A stretch of 64,000 nucleotides of DNA from positions 1,798,001 through 1,862,000 of the forward strand of contig JAUTDP010000011.1 of the NCBI GenBank assembly GCA_033439795.1, read 5' to 3'. How positions within the stretch are numbered: position 1 is the stretch's first letter; every line of letters begins with the position of its first letter. A model generated the notes under the pieces. That model ran no database searches. It saw only the letters and a program-made list of their open reading frames with translations, and had not been told where the DNA came from. Both the position numbers and the translations under genes were made by a program. Source of the DNA: Sordaria brevicollis (lineage: Eukaryota; Ascomycota; Sordariomycetes; Sordariales; Sordariaceae). Positions 10,950 to 23,190 of the stretch are shown here, piece by piece.

Positions 10950-13900
10950 ATACAGATACGGCTAATATAATTATTATAATATTAACGCTATAAATATTCC
11001 CGCTCTTAATATTCCGGCTCTTAATTACTTTATACTATAATAGTAATTTATTTACTACCTTACCCTTATATACCTTTACAACTTTATAAGCCCAATTATA
11101 AATAACGAAAACGGCTCTATTAACGGCTAAAAAAATATATAACCTCCTATTTAAATCGTAATTAGAGGCTAACGTTTATTAAATATAAATAAGGAGGAGG
11201 ATAATTAAAGAGTATTTCTATAATTAAATTTAAAATTATTAAAATTAATAAATCTTTTATAAATAACCGTTATAAATACCTTAATTTATTAAATTTTTCT
11301 ATCTATTTATTTTATAAACCGCGTAAAATATATTATACCGTATTCGTTAATAGCGGTTATACCGCCCTAAGGTTTATTAACCGTTATTTCGTTTTATATA
11401 ATAATTTCCTAATTTTTAAATTCTAATTCCTTAAATTCCTATACCTCGCTAATAATTAAACGAAGGGGAATATTACGCATTTTAATCGCCTAATTATAAA
11501 TATTAACGTATATTACGAATTTATCGATCTCTTTATTTATAATTTTATAAAGGATAACCCTATTATTTTCGGATACCCGTAGTTAATTTACTACGCCCTT
11601 AGTATCGATTAACCTAACGATCGCCTCATTTTTAATTCCGCCTACGAATAATATAATTACTTTCCTTTAAAAATACCCTATTACTTATATTATATATTAT
11701 TATTACGTAAATATAATATCGATACGCCTTCAATTATTATTTTTAATAATATACCTTCCGCTATTATTTTTAAGAATTCCCCTAGGACGCGATTAATATA
11801 CTAAAAACCCTCCGTCTTAAACGTCCCTAATAAAAGAGAGCCGGATACCCCCGCTTTACTATTAAAGGCTATTTACCGGATTTTTATTTCCGCGATTATT
11901 AAACGCGCCGTTCGTTAACGTTTTAATAAATTTAAATAGAAAATCGCTAATAAAATAAGCGCGGCACCTATCGGTAAAATTATTAGTAGTTAAACTCTTA
12001 TACTAACGGTTATAATACGTTACTACCCCCCTCCCTTACTACGTATAATCCCCGTACTATATCGCTTAATTAGAAGAATATATACCTCTTTCCTTAATTA
12101 TCGAACGCCGGTCTACTTTTACTATATCCTTAAAAGACCCCTCGACTTAACCGATATTAAAGAATTCCTAATAACTATATTTAATTAATTCGTCGAAAAA
12201 TATAAATTTTAAATCATCCGTACAACGAGGGTAAATATAATAAAAAATATCTAACGTATAATAGACGAAGATAAAATAACGGAAAAAAAAGGCGCTCTAG
12301 CCCCGAACGCAATTAATAATAACTTTATAATTAATATAATTAAAAATATTATAAATAATAAAATAATTCATTATAAAAAGTTCTTCGGCAATAATTACTA
12401 CACCTAAATCGATATACTCTACGGCATTGGAAGCAAAAAAACTATTAAAGTAACTAAAATCTCCGCTATAATTATATTTATAAACGATACCTCCAATTTC
12501 CGAATTTACGAAAAAATTATTAATTATTATTTTACCGCTAATAATATTAATATTAATAAAATTACATCTAAAGATATTATTAAATTCTATAAAAAGGTAA
12601 ATAAACCCCTAAAGACTAACGTTTAAATTTAATAAAAACTATTTTAATAATACTAATAATAGACGAATAATTTCTATTAAAAAAGCACTAATACATTACC
12701 CCCCAACCGGTTTTACGATTTTAAATTCGAATTTAAACCTAGCGCTATACTACCTATTTCCTATAATTATATTTTCAATTTAAAAGAATTCAATATTATT
12801 AAAAAATAAATCGACGATAATTTAAAGAAGAAATTCATCCGGCTATTATAATTAAAAACCTCCGCTCCTATACTTTTAATTAAAAAGCCGAAAAGAGGAA
12901 TCTACGTTTATATTAATTACCGAAGTATTAATAATATTACCCTCAAATCCTATTACCCACTCCCGCTCATTAAAAAAATTCTCAACGTTATTTACCGCGC
13001 TAAAATTTTCACTAAATTAAATATTATTACTACCTTCAACCGGGTCTATATTAAAAAAAATTACGAATAATTAACCGCATTTATAATAAAATTTAAACTA
13101 TTTAAATCTTTAATTATACCTTTTAACCTTTAAGGCGCCCCCAGCGCCTTTTAAAATTATATTAATAATATTTTATATAATATTCTCAACGTTTACGCAA
13201 CCGCCTATTTCGATAATATCTTTATATACTCTAATAACGAAAAGGACTACGAATAATACGTTAATAACGTCTTCGAACGTTTAATTAAAACCGGTTTAAA
13301 CGTAAATATTAATAAATATAAATTCTATACGAAACGTATAAAATACCTCGGTTTAATTATTATATTAAATAATATTAAAATAAATTTAAATAAAATTAAA
13401 ATTATACTCGATTAAACGCCCCTTTAATTTAAAAAATCGTTTTAATAATTCTTCGGCTTTACGAACTTCTATTAACGTTTTATTAAAATATTTTCGATAA
13501 TAATATCCCTATTATACGAATTAATAAAAAAAGACGTACTATAATTATAATCCGACCGCTATTAATCCGCTTTTAACGCGTTAAAGAAGGCCTTCGCAAC
13601 CAAACCCGTATTAAAAATTTATAATTAGACTAAAAAAACCGTAGTCGAAATAAATATATCCAATTAAATAATAGGGAGTACGCTTTTATAATATAGCAAC
13701 AATGGAATATTATACCCAATCGCTTACTTTTTAATAAAATATATAGCCTAAAAATATAATTATAACGTTTATAATAAAGAATTCTTAACTATTATTAAAG
13801 CGTTAAAGGAGTAATAACCCGAATTTAAAAAAATATAATAATTATTCAATATCTTAACAAATTATAAAAATTTAAAAACCTTTATAATTAATAAATAATT

Positions 13901-15960
13901 TATATAATAATATATACGTTAATTATAATTCTTATTATATTTTAATTTTTAAATTCAATATACCCTAAGATTAAAGAATTTACGCCCCAATACCTTTAAT
14001 AAAAAGCCTAACAATATCCCTACGAATATTAAAAATAAACGCTTCGCTATTTATTAATATACCCTTTTCTAACCCTTATAATTCGTAAATAATTACCTCG
14101 ACAAAAAAGACCCAGCCTTTTATTATTCCCTCTCTCTAATAAACAATTATAAAAACAAATCGATTAACAATATTATTCTAAATAATTACGAAAATTCTAT
14201 ATTCCTTCAAAAAGCGGTCTCCGCCCTAAACGACCCAAACAACCGTAATTAACCAATTTCAATTCGCAAAATCCTTTATAAAATATTTAACGAATATTAA
14301 ATCACCCCCAATAGTATTATTAAATAACGCGACTATATAATAATCGACCCTTATAATAAAAAACTCCAATTTTAATTAATTAATCGTTAATACAATTCGC
14401 TTAACGCGGGTTACCCTAATTATAACGCTATTTACGAACTCCTATCCCGAAAATTTTATTAGGAAGGTATAATTAACGATATACGTATATTCTATAAAAT
14501 TTACCTACCTTATATAAAGATTAAATTCCTTAAGCGTAATTCTATTAGCCTCTTCAAAACCTTACCCGTCGTACTAATTCCTTAAATCCGCATTTCCATC
14601 GATTATATTATTCTACTCCCCGGTAATTTCCACCTTAATTAAAAATTTAAATATATTTACATCGTTATTAACCGGCTAATAAAAATATAATATTTTATAT
14701 TAACGGTTATATTATCGGTAAAAAAATTAACCGAACGTTTTATCGACCGCATTTACTACCTTTACGGCCGTCCAAACTCCATCCTCTCGGATAAAAGCAT
14801 TTAATTCGTATTACGATTCTAATCCTCCTTATACTAACGCCTAAATATTAAGCGCGCCTTAACCTCCGCTTTCCACCTTTAAACGAACGCCTAAACCGAA
14901 TATATTAATATAGAAATAAAATAATACTTCTAATTATATATTAATTAAATATAAACCGACTAAATTAAATAGCTTCCCCTTATAAAATTCGCTAATAATA
15001 ATATAATATCCTCGTTAATAAACCTATTACTTTTCTTTATTAATTATAATTACTACCCTTATATAAATATTAAACTTCGTAACCCCTTACCGCTAACGCT
15101 ATTACTTATATAATTAAAAGAATACTATAAAACCAATAAACTCGCCGACTATTTCCGCAAAATTTAGGACTTCGTAATTTAATAAATTAAACGTAATTAA
15201 AATTAATACGAAAAAAACGCTAATAAAAAGCGGGTCAATTTAATAAAATATAAAGAAAGGGATACCGTCCTACTTAATACGTTTAACCTAATTAACGGTC
15301 GCCTATACGCTAAATTCTCCCTCCGCTAAAAAGGATTATTCAAAATTTTAAAAGCGGATTCACATACCATTAAATTACAATTACCTAATAATATAAAATA
15401 CTCGCCAATCTTCTATATTTCAATAATCTAACATTAAACCGGCCAAAATTTCCCCGGCTAAATCGTCGACTCCGATATCCACACTAACGAAAGTAGAATT
15501 ATAATTCGTACCGACGATTACAAAAAATATATTAAATAAAGATTCGATAAATTATTAAATATTAAATAAAAAGGAAAAAACCGTCACTAATACTATTTAA
15601 TTAAATAAAAGGGCGATTATAACCCTACCTAAAAAAAAATTAATAACGTTATCGATTATAAAATACATCTTTAAAAATTTTACTACGATTACCCTAATAA
15701 ACTAATACCGCCCTATATTAAAAAGCTTCTTAACCGCCTCGAATAAAAAGGAGAATACCCAATAACGGACCCCGCTATTTATAACGAATAACCCAACGCC
15801 AATACCGAACCCCGTACTTTACGCCGCTATTCCGCCTACCTAACGTAACGATTCGCTATCTCCAAGATAAAACTATTACCAACCGAAAAAGAAATAAAAG
15901 AAGGATTTATAAAAGTAATAACGAAAATTATACAATTTTTAATAAATAAATAATTTAAAA
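10950..15960 (+). pseudogene. pol of Gypsy-1: protease, RT, RNase H, integrase, chromodomain
   Basis: Domains in order are as follows. Protease: V-N-S-G at about 11343-11360 (mutated from the D-S-G active site). Reverse transcriptase (about 12690-13240): a segment around I-N-Y-R-S-I-N, then K-L-N-I-I-T-T-F-N-R, P-F-N-L-stop-G-A-P, and the catalytic box Y-F-D-N at 13200 onward (from Y-x-D-D). RNase H, about 13600-13950. Integrase, about 14380-15080: an aspartate in I-S-I-D-Y-I, a second in I-L-S-D, and the glutamate segment N-I-E-I-K, that is D-D-E. The chromodomain, about 15515-15715, has V-E-E-I-L-D and the W-K-G-Y-type core read as stop-K-G-Y. The integrase region still has clear family likeness. 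Strand-biased G-to-A change is strong here. Confidence 0.9.
15515..15715 (+). pseudogene. Chromodomain at the C-terminus of Gypsy-1 pol
   Basis: The frame reads E-Y-I-V/E-E-I-L-D-K, a basic loop, Y-L-I-K-stop-K-G-Y (W to stop by TGG-to-TAA/TAG) and N-P-T, followed by a helix ending in F-Y-Y-D. This is the layout of a chromodomain (three-strand sheet with aromatic cage, then a C-terminal helix), as found in MAGGY-type chromoviruses. Chromodomains bind methylated histone H3 tails, which fits insertion into an already repeat-rich region. It is separated from the LTR by about 350 bp. Confidence 0.75.
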
Positions 15961-16057
15961 CATAATTAACGTTATAATAGGAAGTATTTAATAAATTAAT
16001 ATAGGATTTTAAATTATAATTATACGTATATATAGATTTTTTTAACTTTGCGAACTT

Positions 16058-16071
16058 CTTTTAAAGGGGGA
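16058..16071 (+). other. Polypurine tract of Gypsy-1
   Basis: TTTTAAAGGGGGAT-like purine run lies immediately upstream of the 3' LTR and serves as primer for plus-strand synthesis in LTR retroelements. The same tract lies at 56947-56960 in Gypsy-2. Confidence 0.8.
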
Positions 16072-16074
16072 TAA

Positions 16075-16360
16075 TATTATAGGATTATACTTATACTATA
16101 CCCGGTATACACACTAACCACCTATATAGGTACCTAGATCCCTAACGACTATTCCCGACTATAATACGCATACTATAGCTCAATATAATCCAGATTTAAT
16201 CACCTATAATCACGTACAATATTACGTAGGTACGCACGGATTAAGGTATAGGCTCGCGCCTATATATCCAATCCTCCGTACACACTTCTCCCTTCCCTTC
16301 CTTCGTACAATAACATATATCTCATTATATACCTAACGGTGCCAACGCTATCCCTTAATA
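16075..16360 (+). repeat. 3' LTR of Gypsy-1 (286 bp)
   Basis: It aligns without gaps to 1690-1975. The left (inner) part is heavily RIPed, the first bases being TATTATAGG for TGTCACAGG. The right (outer) half keeps CpA sites, for example in the stretch ending AACGGTGCCAACGCT. TAAAA follows at 16361-16365. Confidence 0.95.
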
Positions 16361-16365
16361 TAAAA
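16361..16365. repeat. Target-site duplication of Gypsy-1, right copy (TAAAA)
   Basis: Second copy of the 5-bp target, matching 1685-1689. LINE-A sequence resumes right after it, collinear with LINE-B 6735 onward. Confidence 0.93.
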
Positions 16366-18985
16366 CGAAAGTTCGTAATTATAAGAACGGTTATAACCTT
16401 TTAAAATAATTCCTTATAAATTTTTAAAAATTTATTCGAATATTAATTAACGTTTAATATTTTATTCGGAATTATCCGAAATAAAATATTCTAAATATCC
16501 TCTTCGGTAATTAATTTATTAATAAATAACGAATTATTAATATTTAAAGGAAGGGTTTAATTAAGTAAATAATTTATAAGGATATTTACTTTCGGGAAGA
16601 AATATTCGGCGAGAATATTCGTTTTATTATTATAATCTTCGATTTTTTTTATTCCTTCGTATTATTTAAAAATGAAGAATTTAAACGGGTTTATTAGTAA
16701 ATAATTTTAAATATAAATTTATTTTTCGAAGATTTAAAATTTATTTAAATTCTTCGACGCCCTTTTAACGCTTTTTCGCTATATTGTTCGTTAAATTTTC
16801 GCGTTAATCTTTTTTTTCTTTATCGATATTTCTACGAATTTTATTTAATTCGAAAATATTCTTTCTTTATATTACTTCTACTACTTCTACTTCGTATTTT
16901 TCATCGCTATTTTATATTTTAACGTTTATTACTTTATTCTTTTCCTTCGATTTTTCTTCTAATATAAGACGAATTCCTTTATTATATTTATAAATTCTTT
17001 ATTAAATTTATTAAATATAAATTTTAATTCCTCCTTCGTATTAATTTTCGTTGAAATTAAAATTTATTATAATACCGCTTTTCGTACTTTTTCTATATTT
17101 ATTAAATTCTAATTATAATTTTCTTCTATTTCTACTTTCCTAACCTTTTTTTCTAATATAAATTTAAATTTTTCAAAAATAATAATCCAAATTAATTTAT
17201 TCGTACCGTTACGCCCCTTAATATTCGGTTTCGACTTTTAATATTATTTATATATAATCGATTATTCTATTTTTCTTTTCCTATATTATATTATTTATAC
17301 GGGTTAATTCCCTTTTAGGGGTAATAAATTATATATATTACTATTATATTTATATAAAAAATCTTTCGGCTTTTAGGTTGGTTTTATTTTTTAAATCCTA
17401 ATTGGGATAATAAAGGTTAAAATTTCCGACGGTTGCGATTTAATATTTTATTAAGGGTTTTTCTTCGAAAAATTCGAAGAAGGGAAACCTTTATTCGTAT
17501 TCTAATATTCTATATATTTTAATAAGGGAATAAATCGAATAAACGGTTAATAATTCTTTTAAATTTTTAAACATTATAGAGGCCTAATTTTTTCCGATAC
17601 GGAAATTTAGGTCTTTAAATTTTTATTTTTTATTTATATAAATAACCGCCCTTTCCTTTTTTAAATAATTTACCCTAATATATTTATTATTTTATAAACG
17701 ATAAATATCTTCGTTTAAATTTTTATCCGGCTTTTAAATCGCTACGATATTATAGGTTTCTTTTTCTTTGAATAATAATTTCCCTTTTTCGTACGATTTC
17801 CCTATATTTTAATAGAATATTTTCAATTAAATTATTAATTATTCTATAAAAGAATATTTTTTAACCCCGTAAATAGAATAAGAATAGGAATTTTTTTTTT
17901 TAAATAGCCGGTTTAACGGCGGCGATTAAATTAGCGCTACTTTAAATATTTAAGCCTTAAGAATTTATAAATACATTTATCGGGTTTTTAATTATTAATT
18001 TCGGTTTAATAGAGGGTCCGTTAATCCGTTTATAAATACGGCTTTTATTTCCGCTTTTAAATTCCTTCTTACGAATAATAATAATACGGGCGGTAAAGGG
18101 GGCGTTAAAGAGATTAATATCTTTATTATCCTTTATTATTATTAATTTTAATATAATATTTCTTTTAAAGTCTTTCCGGTATATAAAAGAACGTAGCTTT
18201 TCGGCGTATTCTATAGTAGCCTTCGTAATAATTTTTTATAAAAATAGGGTATACTTTCTTTTTGAAAATATAATACTTATACTTTTTATACGGAGTATAA
18301 AAAATTAGCGATTTATTTTTATTAAATAGGTAATTCGCTTCTCTAAAGCGGTCTTTATTATGTTTATCTTTACTATAATATTTATAAATATCAATATTAT
18401 AATAGAATTTCTTTAAATATTTTACGCCCTAATAAATAAAATATTATTAAATATTAGCCGAAGAGGTAAATAATTTATAAATATATACGCCGCCTTCTTA
18501 AAGGAAGAATCCTTTATAGAGAGTTTCGGCTATTTTTATAATTGTAACTTCTATTATAAAGAATCCCTTATTTTCGTTAATTCTCTTCTTCTATAAATAT
18601 ATTTTAATAATAAAAGTAGTCGGATTCGTTTATTATATTTTATAGGTAATATCCTCTATTTTTATATATTCGGCGATATTCGTTTAAAAGAACCCTTTAG
18701 CGATTAATATAATAATATTTAAAAATACGAACGTTTTTTTATTAAAGACTTTTTTAGTTTAAATTTAATATTATTAATATTATTCGTATATAATATTATT
18801 AAATATAATTTTATAATTTTCGGTTATAAATAATTTCGTAGTAATTTATACGATATTAGGGGTACCGGTCTTTAAATTGCGAAATATTTTCTCGATTTAA
18901 ATTTTAGTTTCTTTATTTATCCGTTTCGAATATTAAATATTAATTATAATACTTCGAATAAAAAAAGTACGGTTATAATTAATAA

Positions 18986-19099
18986 GGGAGACACTCGGGG
19001 GGCAGTGTCGTTTCACTCCGCGGGCAGTGTCACTGCCCGCGTAGTGTACCCTAATGTGAGAGCACTCTGGGGGCAGTGCCATACATATCCCTAACCCTG
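18986..19099 (+). repeat. Left terminal inverted repeat (114 bp)
   Basis: It starts GGGAGACACTCGG and contains the 23-base palindrome CGCGGGCAGTG-T-CACTGCCCGCG at 19019-19041. Its inner edge ends in CCCTAACCCTG, which resembles two telomere-type units. It is largely free of RIP (CpA and TpG common). Confidence 0.92.
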
Positions 19100-19631
19100 A
19101 CCCGATTCGGTTAGTCACAGTTAATTTAGCCGGCGTAGAAACTATGTAGTTAGCTCGCGTTCTTAATAATTCATTCGCTCTAGAAACTAAAATTATTATA
19201 AAATATAATATATAGTCGTATTAACGTATTTAAATACGTAAATTTAAATAATAATTATAACATAGTATAATATTATAATACCCTCCACGAAAATATATTG
19301 TATTATTATAATAATAATATAAATATAATATAATTTTATATTATTTTTATTATTTAAATTAATAATAATTTCGAAATTTATTATATAAAGGTTATTAATA
19401 GGGAATATTATTCGTAAATATTTAACCGCTATACTATTAGCGTCCTTACGGTACCCCTTAGGGGTTAGTAATAATATCTATAAAATTTAATATTTATAAG
19501 AACCTTTAGAGGATATTGAAAGGATTCGTATTATTCTAAATAATAATAAAATAATAAAGTTATTATACGGAAGTATTCCCGGGAAGAAAAGGGGGTGATA
19601 TAATTAATATCTTATTTTGACTATGTAACTA

Positions 19632-19745
19632 CAGGGTTAGGGATATATATGGCACTGCCCCCAGAGTGCTCTCACATTAGGGTACACTACGCGGGCAGTG
19701 TCACTGCCCGCGGAGTGAAACGACACTGCCCCCCGAGTGCGTCCC
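19632..19745 (-). repeat. Right terminal inverted repeat (114 bp)
   Basis: Reverse complement of the left repeat, differing at two bases near the tip, at the palindrome centre (A for T) and at one inner base. The palindrome copy is at 19690-19712. Confidence 0.92.
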
Positions 19746-20369
19746 ATTAATAAAGAGTATTTTTAAGGGGGGGTAATAATCGTAATATATTAAAGGATAA
19801 ATTTAATTTTAAGAAGAACGTCTTTTATAATTCCGGCCTATATTTTTAACGCCTTTTTAACGTTTTTTTATAATTTTTATAAAATTATTTTCTTTAAATC
19901 GTTAAAATCCTTTTTAATAATAATTTAATTATTATTAACTTTATTAACTTTAGGGCGCGTTATTTTACTTTTCTTCGCGAGGATTTTCGTATATTCGTTA
20001 AATAATTTACGAATTTAATTACAATCTTCGAATAAAACGGCGTTATAATCCGAAAATTTATTCGCTTTAGTAATAAATTTCTTTATAATTTCGTTATCCT
20101 TTTACGTTTTTTCCGAAGTTTTCGCAACGCGCGTTACGTTAAGGTCGTTATATATTGAGAATTTTACGAGCGGGTTATAGACGTTATTTTCGAATTTACG
20201 ATTGCCGTTATTAATCGCTATTAGTAGTAATAATATATCGTCGTCGTTGCAATCGTCGTAAGATATTGTGAAGGATGTAAAAGACCTTTTTAAGTCGATT
20301 CCCGTTATCGGTTTTCGTTTTAGAGCGCTCCTCAATTAGAAATCGGCGTTTCTGGTTCTAAAGTATTTT

Positions 20370-21840
20370 TTCGACGATAAAATATTTACTCTTTACGTTA
20401 TAAAAACCGGAATACTTTAAAATTCCCCCTTCTCTTTAATTTTTTTTATCCTCTTTATTATTTTATTATATTATAAATTGATTACGGTTAAAAATATAAT
20501 TATAATTGGCTTTATTAATAATATTAATATCGTCGCTATAGCGAGGATTACCGAAGAGAATTATAAAATACTTTAAATAATATAAAAAAATTTTTCCGAA
20601 TGAATAGGGGAGAAAAATATAGAATTTAAAGCGAATAAAACGGAATTAATATATTTTACGCGGACGAAAATACTAAGAACGGAAACTTTTTAATTCGAAG
20701 ATATTATATTTCGATTAATAAAATTAATAAAATTCTTAAACGTTTAATTAAACCGCAAATTCAATTATGAAACCTACATAAAGGCTATTAAAAAGAAAAT
20801 AAAAATTTAAATGAATATATTAACCCGGTTAATTATAAAAATTTAAGGTAACTCTTTTATTCGTACGAAAGAAATTTATATTAAATATATTCGAAACGTA
20901 ATTATATATAGAATTTTAATTTTTTACTAACCGATAAAAATATATAATAAACCCCGAAAATCAATAATCGGATTAATTAAATATTAAATTAAATATTTAA
21001 AAATCGTTACTAGGGCGTATAAAATTATACCGGTACGGAATTTTAAAACGGAAATTTTTTATCCGCTATTCGATTTCTATTTTAATAAATAAATAAAAGT
21101 TTTCGAAGAAAAACTCGCCCGTATAAATTAAACTAAATTCGTCTAAGGAATAGTAATTTAAATAGTTAATTATATTTAAATAAAATAAATAAGAAATCGA
21201 TTATTTATTAATAAACCGGAAAATAGTGCCGCTAAAATTAAATAAATAAAAGAATAAATACCGACGGAAAACCTTATAATAATTATAATAAAACCGCCCC
21301 CGGTAATAAACGTATTTATTTAATTATTATAACCGCCGGAACCTTTAGCCTTTAATCGAAAAATATAATTAAAAGACACTATAAAGAGAAAATAAATATC
21401 GCGTTATAATTATTAATTAACGGTAGTAATAATTAAATTAAATCGGCGGTATAAATTTATAATTATTAATTTCGACCTAAAATTTAATAATATTATAATA
21501 AAACGGTATATAATCGGTTAAAAAATGAAGAAGCGAAAGAAAACCTAACTTTTAAAAAATAATAAAAATTATTATTTATTAACGAAAGCGAAGAATTCCC
21601 TCCTCGTCTAAATAAAAACGGAGGTAATTGGCTTTAAAGTTTTCTTTTTCTAAAGGAGAATCCCCGATATTAATACCCTTATTTATTTATATAAATTAAA
21701 ATGAAAAATATTTTACTATATTATATTCGAATATTTCCGGATAATAAATATATAATTCGTAATAATTAATTAGCCACAAAGAACGTAAAAATAATTCCAA
21801 ATTTATTTAAATAATAAAATTAAGGCCGAAAGAATTTTAT
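20370..21840 (+). pseudogene. ORF2 of LINE-C, 3' part (RT palm and C-terminal region)
   Basis: It is the downstream portion of the LINE reverse transcriptase. It contains motif B and the decayed catalytic box, then the region that in fungal Tad-type RTs precedes the end of the protein. There the reading around I-R-N-V-I-I-Y-R and K-V-F-E-E-K matches the other copies. All aspartates of FADD are Asn here (GAC/GAT to AAT). Stops are frequent. Confidence 0.7.
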
Positions 21841-21979
21841 TATAAATACTTTGGTTAAAATAATTAAATAAATACCGTTTAATAATCGAATTAAAAGAAG
21901 AATGGCGAAACGAATTCGTTCGCTATTCCTAATTTTTCTTTTCTTCCTTTTCTTTTACTTTTATTCATTAATATACTAA

Positions 21980-23190
21980 AACGAAAACGGAGGGAAGATT
22001 TCTATTTAATTAAAATCCTATTAAACCGTAAAGGTAACGACCTATATAACTATTATTTCTTCTTATAATTAACTAAAGCCTTTAATATTTTATTATTATT
22101 AATAAATAAACGGTACTATTCGTCGAATTAATAAATATATTAACGCATAATATTAATTATAAATTAATATTAAATGAATTAATTATTATTAATAAGAATA
22201 AAATTAATAGGACGAATAATCGGCGAATTAATTTCTATCGAAGAATTATTATAAGAAAGTATATAATTACCGCTACTATTCTAAAGAATTCTACTACTAT
22301 TATTGCAAAGTAAATTACCGCTATTATTATAGGGTAAATTACTATTATTACTATAAGGGATATTATTCGAAAAAATATAACCACCGATTAAATTATCCTT
22401 ATCGGAAAAAAAGAATTCGTAATAGCCTTTCTAAAAATAATTATTAACCGACTATTTTCTATAACGAATAAATGACTTAAAGGTATTAATAAAACCGTTA
22501 TTAATAAAATAAAGGCGAATCGCGTTAATAAATTCTTTAATAATAATATAAAAGCGGATAAAATAATTATAAAACTCGCTATTAATTAGGTTTCGAATAA
22601 TAACCTTCTCCTAAAAAATATTATAAAGATTATAAAAGCCGCGAAGCGTATTGACTATATAACGCGAAACCGCTAAAGTATACTAAATAACCTAATTGAA
22701 TTTATTTAAAAACGACTTAAAATAGGAAATATTAATAATATAGAGGATAATAACTTATTCGGGTAATTAAGGATATAATAAATCGATTTAACGACGGCCT
22801 TTATATAAATATTGCTATTTAGGACGGCTATAAAAGTAAAAAAGGCTTCGGCTAATTAAAAGGTATAAACGAAATATAAAGGAGTATAAATATAATTTTA
22901 AAGAAATTAATATAAAAATAGAACGTAATAAAGGGAAAACTCACCCTTTCTCCGGTATATAAAAGAATTTATTATTAATAAAGAATTTAATAATACGTTC
23001 GAAATTAATTTTAATATCGGTATTAACCGTATTAAATATAAAGGTCGGCGAAGGAGGGTAAGGAGGAAACGAATATTCGCCCTTATCTTCGTCGGAAGTT
23101 TCTATTATTTTATAAAATGCTTTAGCGCGTTTTTAACGGGGAATAGCTATTTTAAATCGATTATTATTATTAAAAGAAGGAAAAGCCTAA
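21980..23190 (+). pseudogene. Unassigned 3' frame (ORF3-like) of LINE-C
   Basis: It follows a pyrimidine tract at about 21940-21975. One frame carries the 24-base tandem units (about 22262-22350), a helix-like stretch I-K-A-A-K-R-I-D-Y-I-T-R-N-R near 22630, and a strongly basic C-terminus Y-K-G-R-R-R-R-V-R-R-K-R near 23040. The conserved order in all copies, and in diverged form in element X, says it is a real part of the element. I do not recognise its function. The basic tail would suit nucleic-acid binding (inference). Confidence 0.5.

Larger units (their letters stand above)
1690..16360 (+). mobile_element. Gypsy-1, full-length Ty3/gypsy chromovirus, RIP-inactivated
   Basis: The element spans 14,671 bp, of which 6,992 bp are nested LINE-B and its duplicated target. 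The element proper is therefore 7,679 bp, exactly the length found for Gypsy-2. Order on the plus strand: 286-bp LTR, gag with a CCHC knuckle, protease, reverse transcriptase, RNase H, integrase, C-terminal chromodomain, purine tract, LTR. A chromodomain at the end of the integrase places it in the chromoviruses, whose chromodomain is thought to steer insertion into heterochromatin. It sits inside LINE-A with TAAAA duplications. All frames carry many stops and it cannot be autonomous. In pol the plus strand keeps CpA but has almost no TpG, meaning G-to-A changes dominate. Confidence 0.95.
18986..19745. mobile_element. 760-bp non-autonomous DNA element with 114-bp terminal inverted repeats
   Basis: The ends (18986-19099 and 19632-19745) are inverted copies with four mismatches, start GGGA and are GC-rich. 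They stand out sharply from the AT-rich surroundings. The direct flanks ATTAATAA (18978-18985 and 19746-19753) form an 8-bp target duplication, and the empty site is seen in LINE-B near 9335-9350. The 530-bp interior is AT-rich and has no credible gene, so this looks like a MITE or deleted transposon. Long termini beginning with G suggest a MULE-like family. An 8-bp duplication would also suit hAT. I cannot decide. It sits in LINE-A ORF1, so it inserted after LINE-A. Confidence 0.9.
17827..20266 (-). pseudogene. ORF1 of LINE-A, interrupted by an inverted-repeat element
   Basis: It is the counterpart of LINE-B ORF1. A 77-codon open stretch at 20102-20335 covers the N-terminus and reads D-D-D-I-L-L-L, I-N-N-G-N-R-K-F, N-P-L-V. 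The start codon is ATA (ATG in LINE-H). The homopolymer is 7 G at 19767-19773. The insertion at 18986-19745 with its 8-bp target copy splits the frame. The remainder is full of RIP stops. It has the same proposed role as other ORF1 copies (RNA binding in the LINE particle). Confidence 0.7.
16366..20369 (-). mobile_element. LINE-A, right segment (5' half: ORF1 and endonuclease)
   Basis: This is the upstream part of the minus-strand LINE-A. Its 5' end at about 20369 reads, on the minus strand, A-run then CTTTAGAACCAGAAACGCCG, matching the start of every other copy. It carries the endonuclease region (about 17390-17450, GDFN box decayed) and ORF1 (about 17830-20266). It is split by the inverted-repeat element at 18986-19745. 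LINE-A abuts the 3' half of LINE-C at 20370, so it probably inserted into LINE-C, whose 5' half would lie left of the window. Confidence 0.9.

Noticed and set aside
18933..19118. 61-codon minus-strand open frame
   Set aside because: It spans the left inverted repeat of the MITE-like element and its junction with LINE-A. It is open by chance in GC-rich DNA and resembles no protein.
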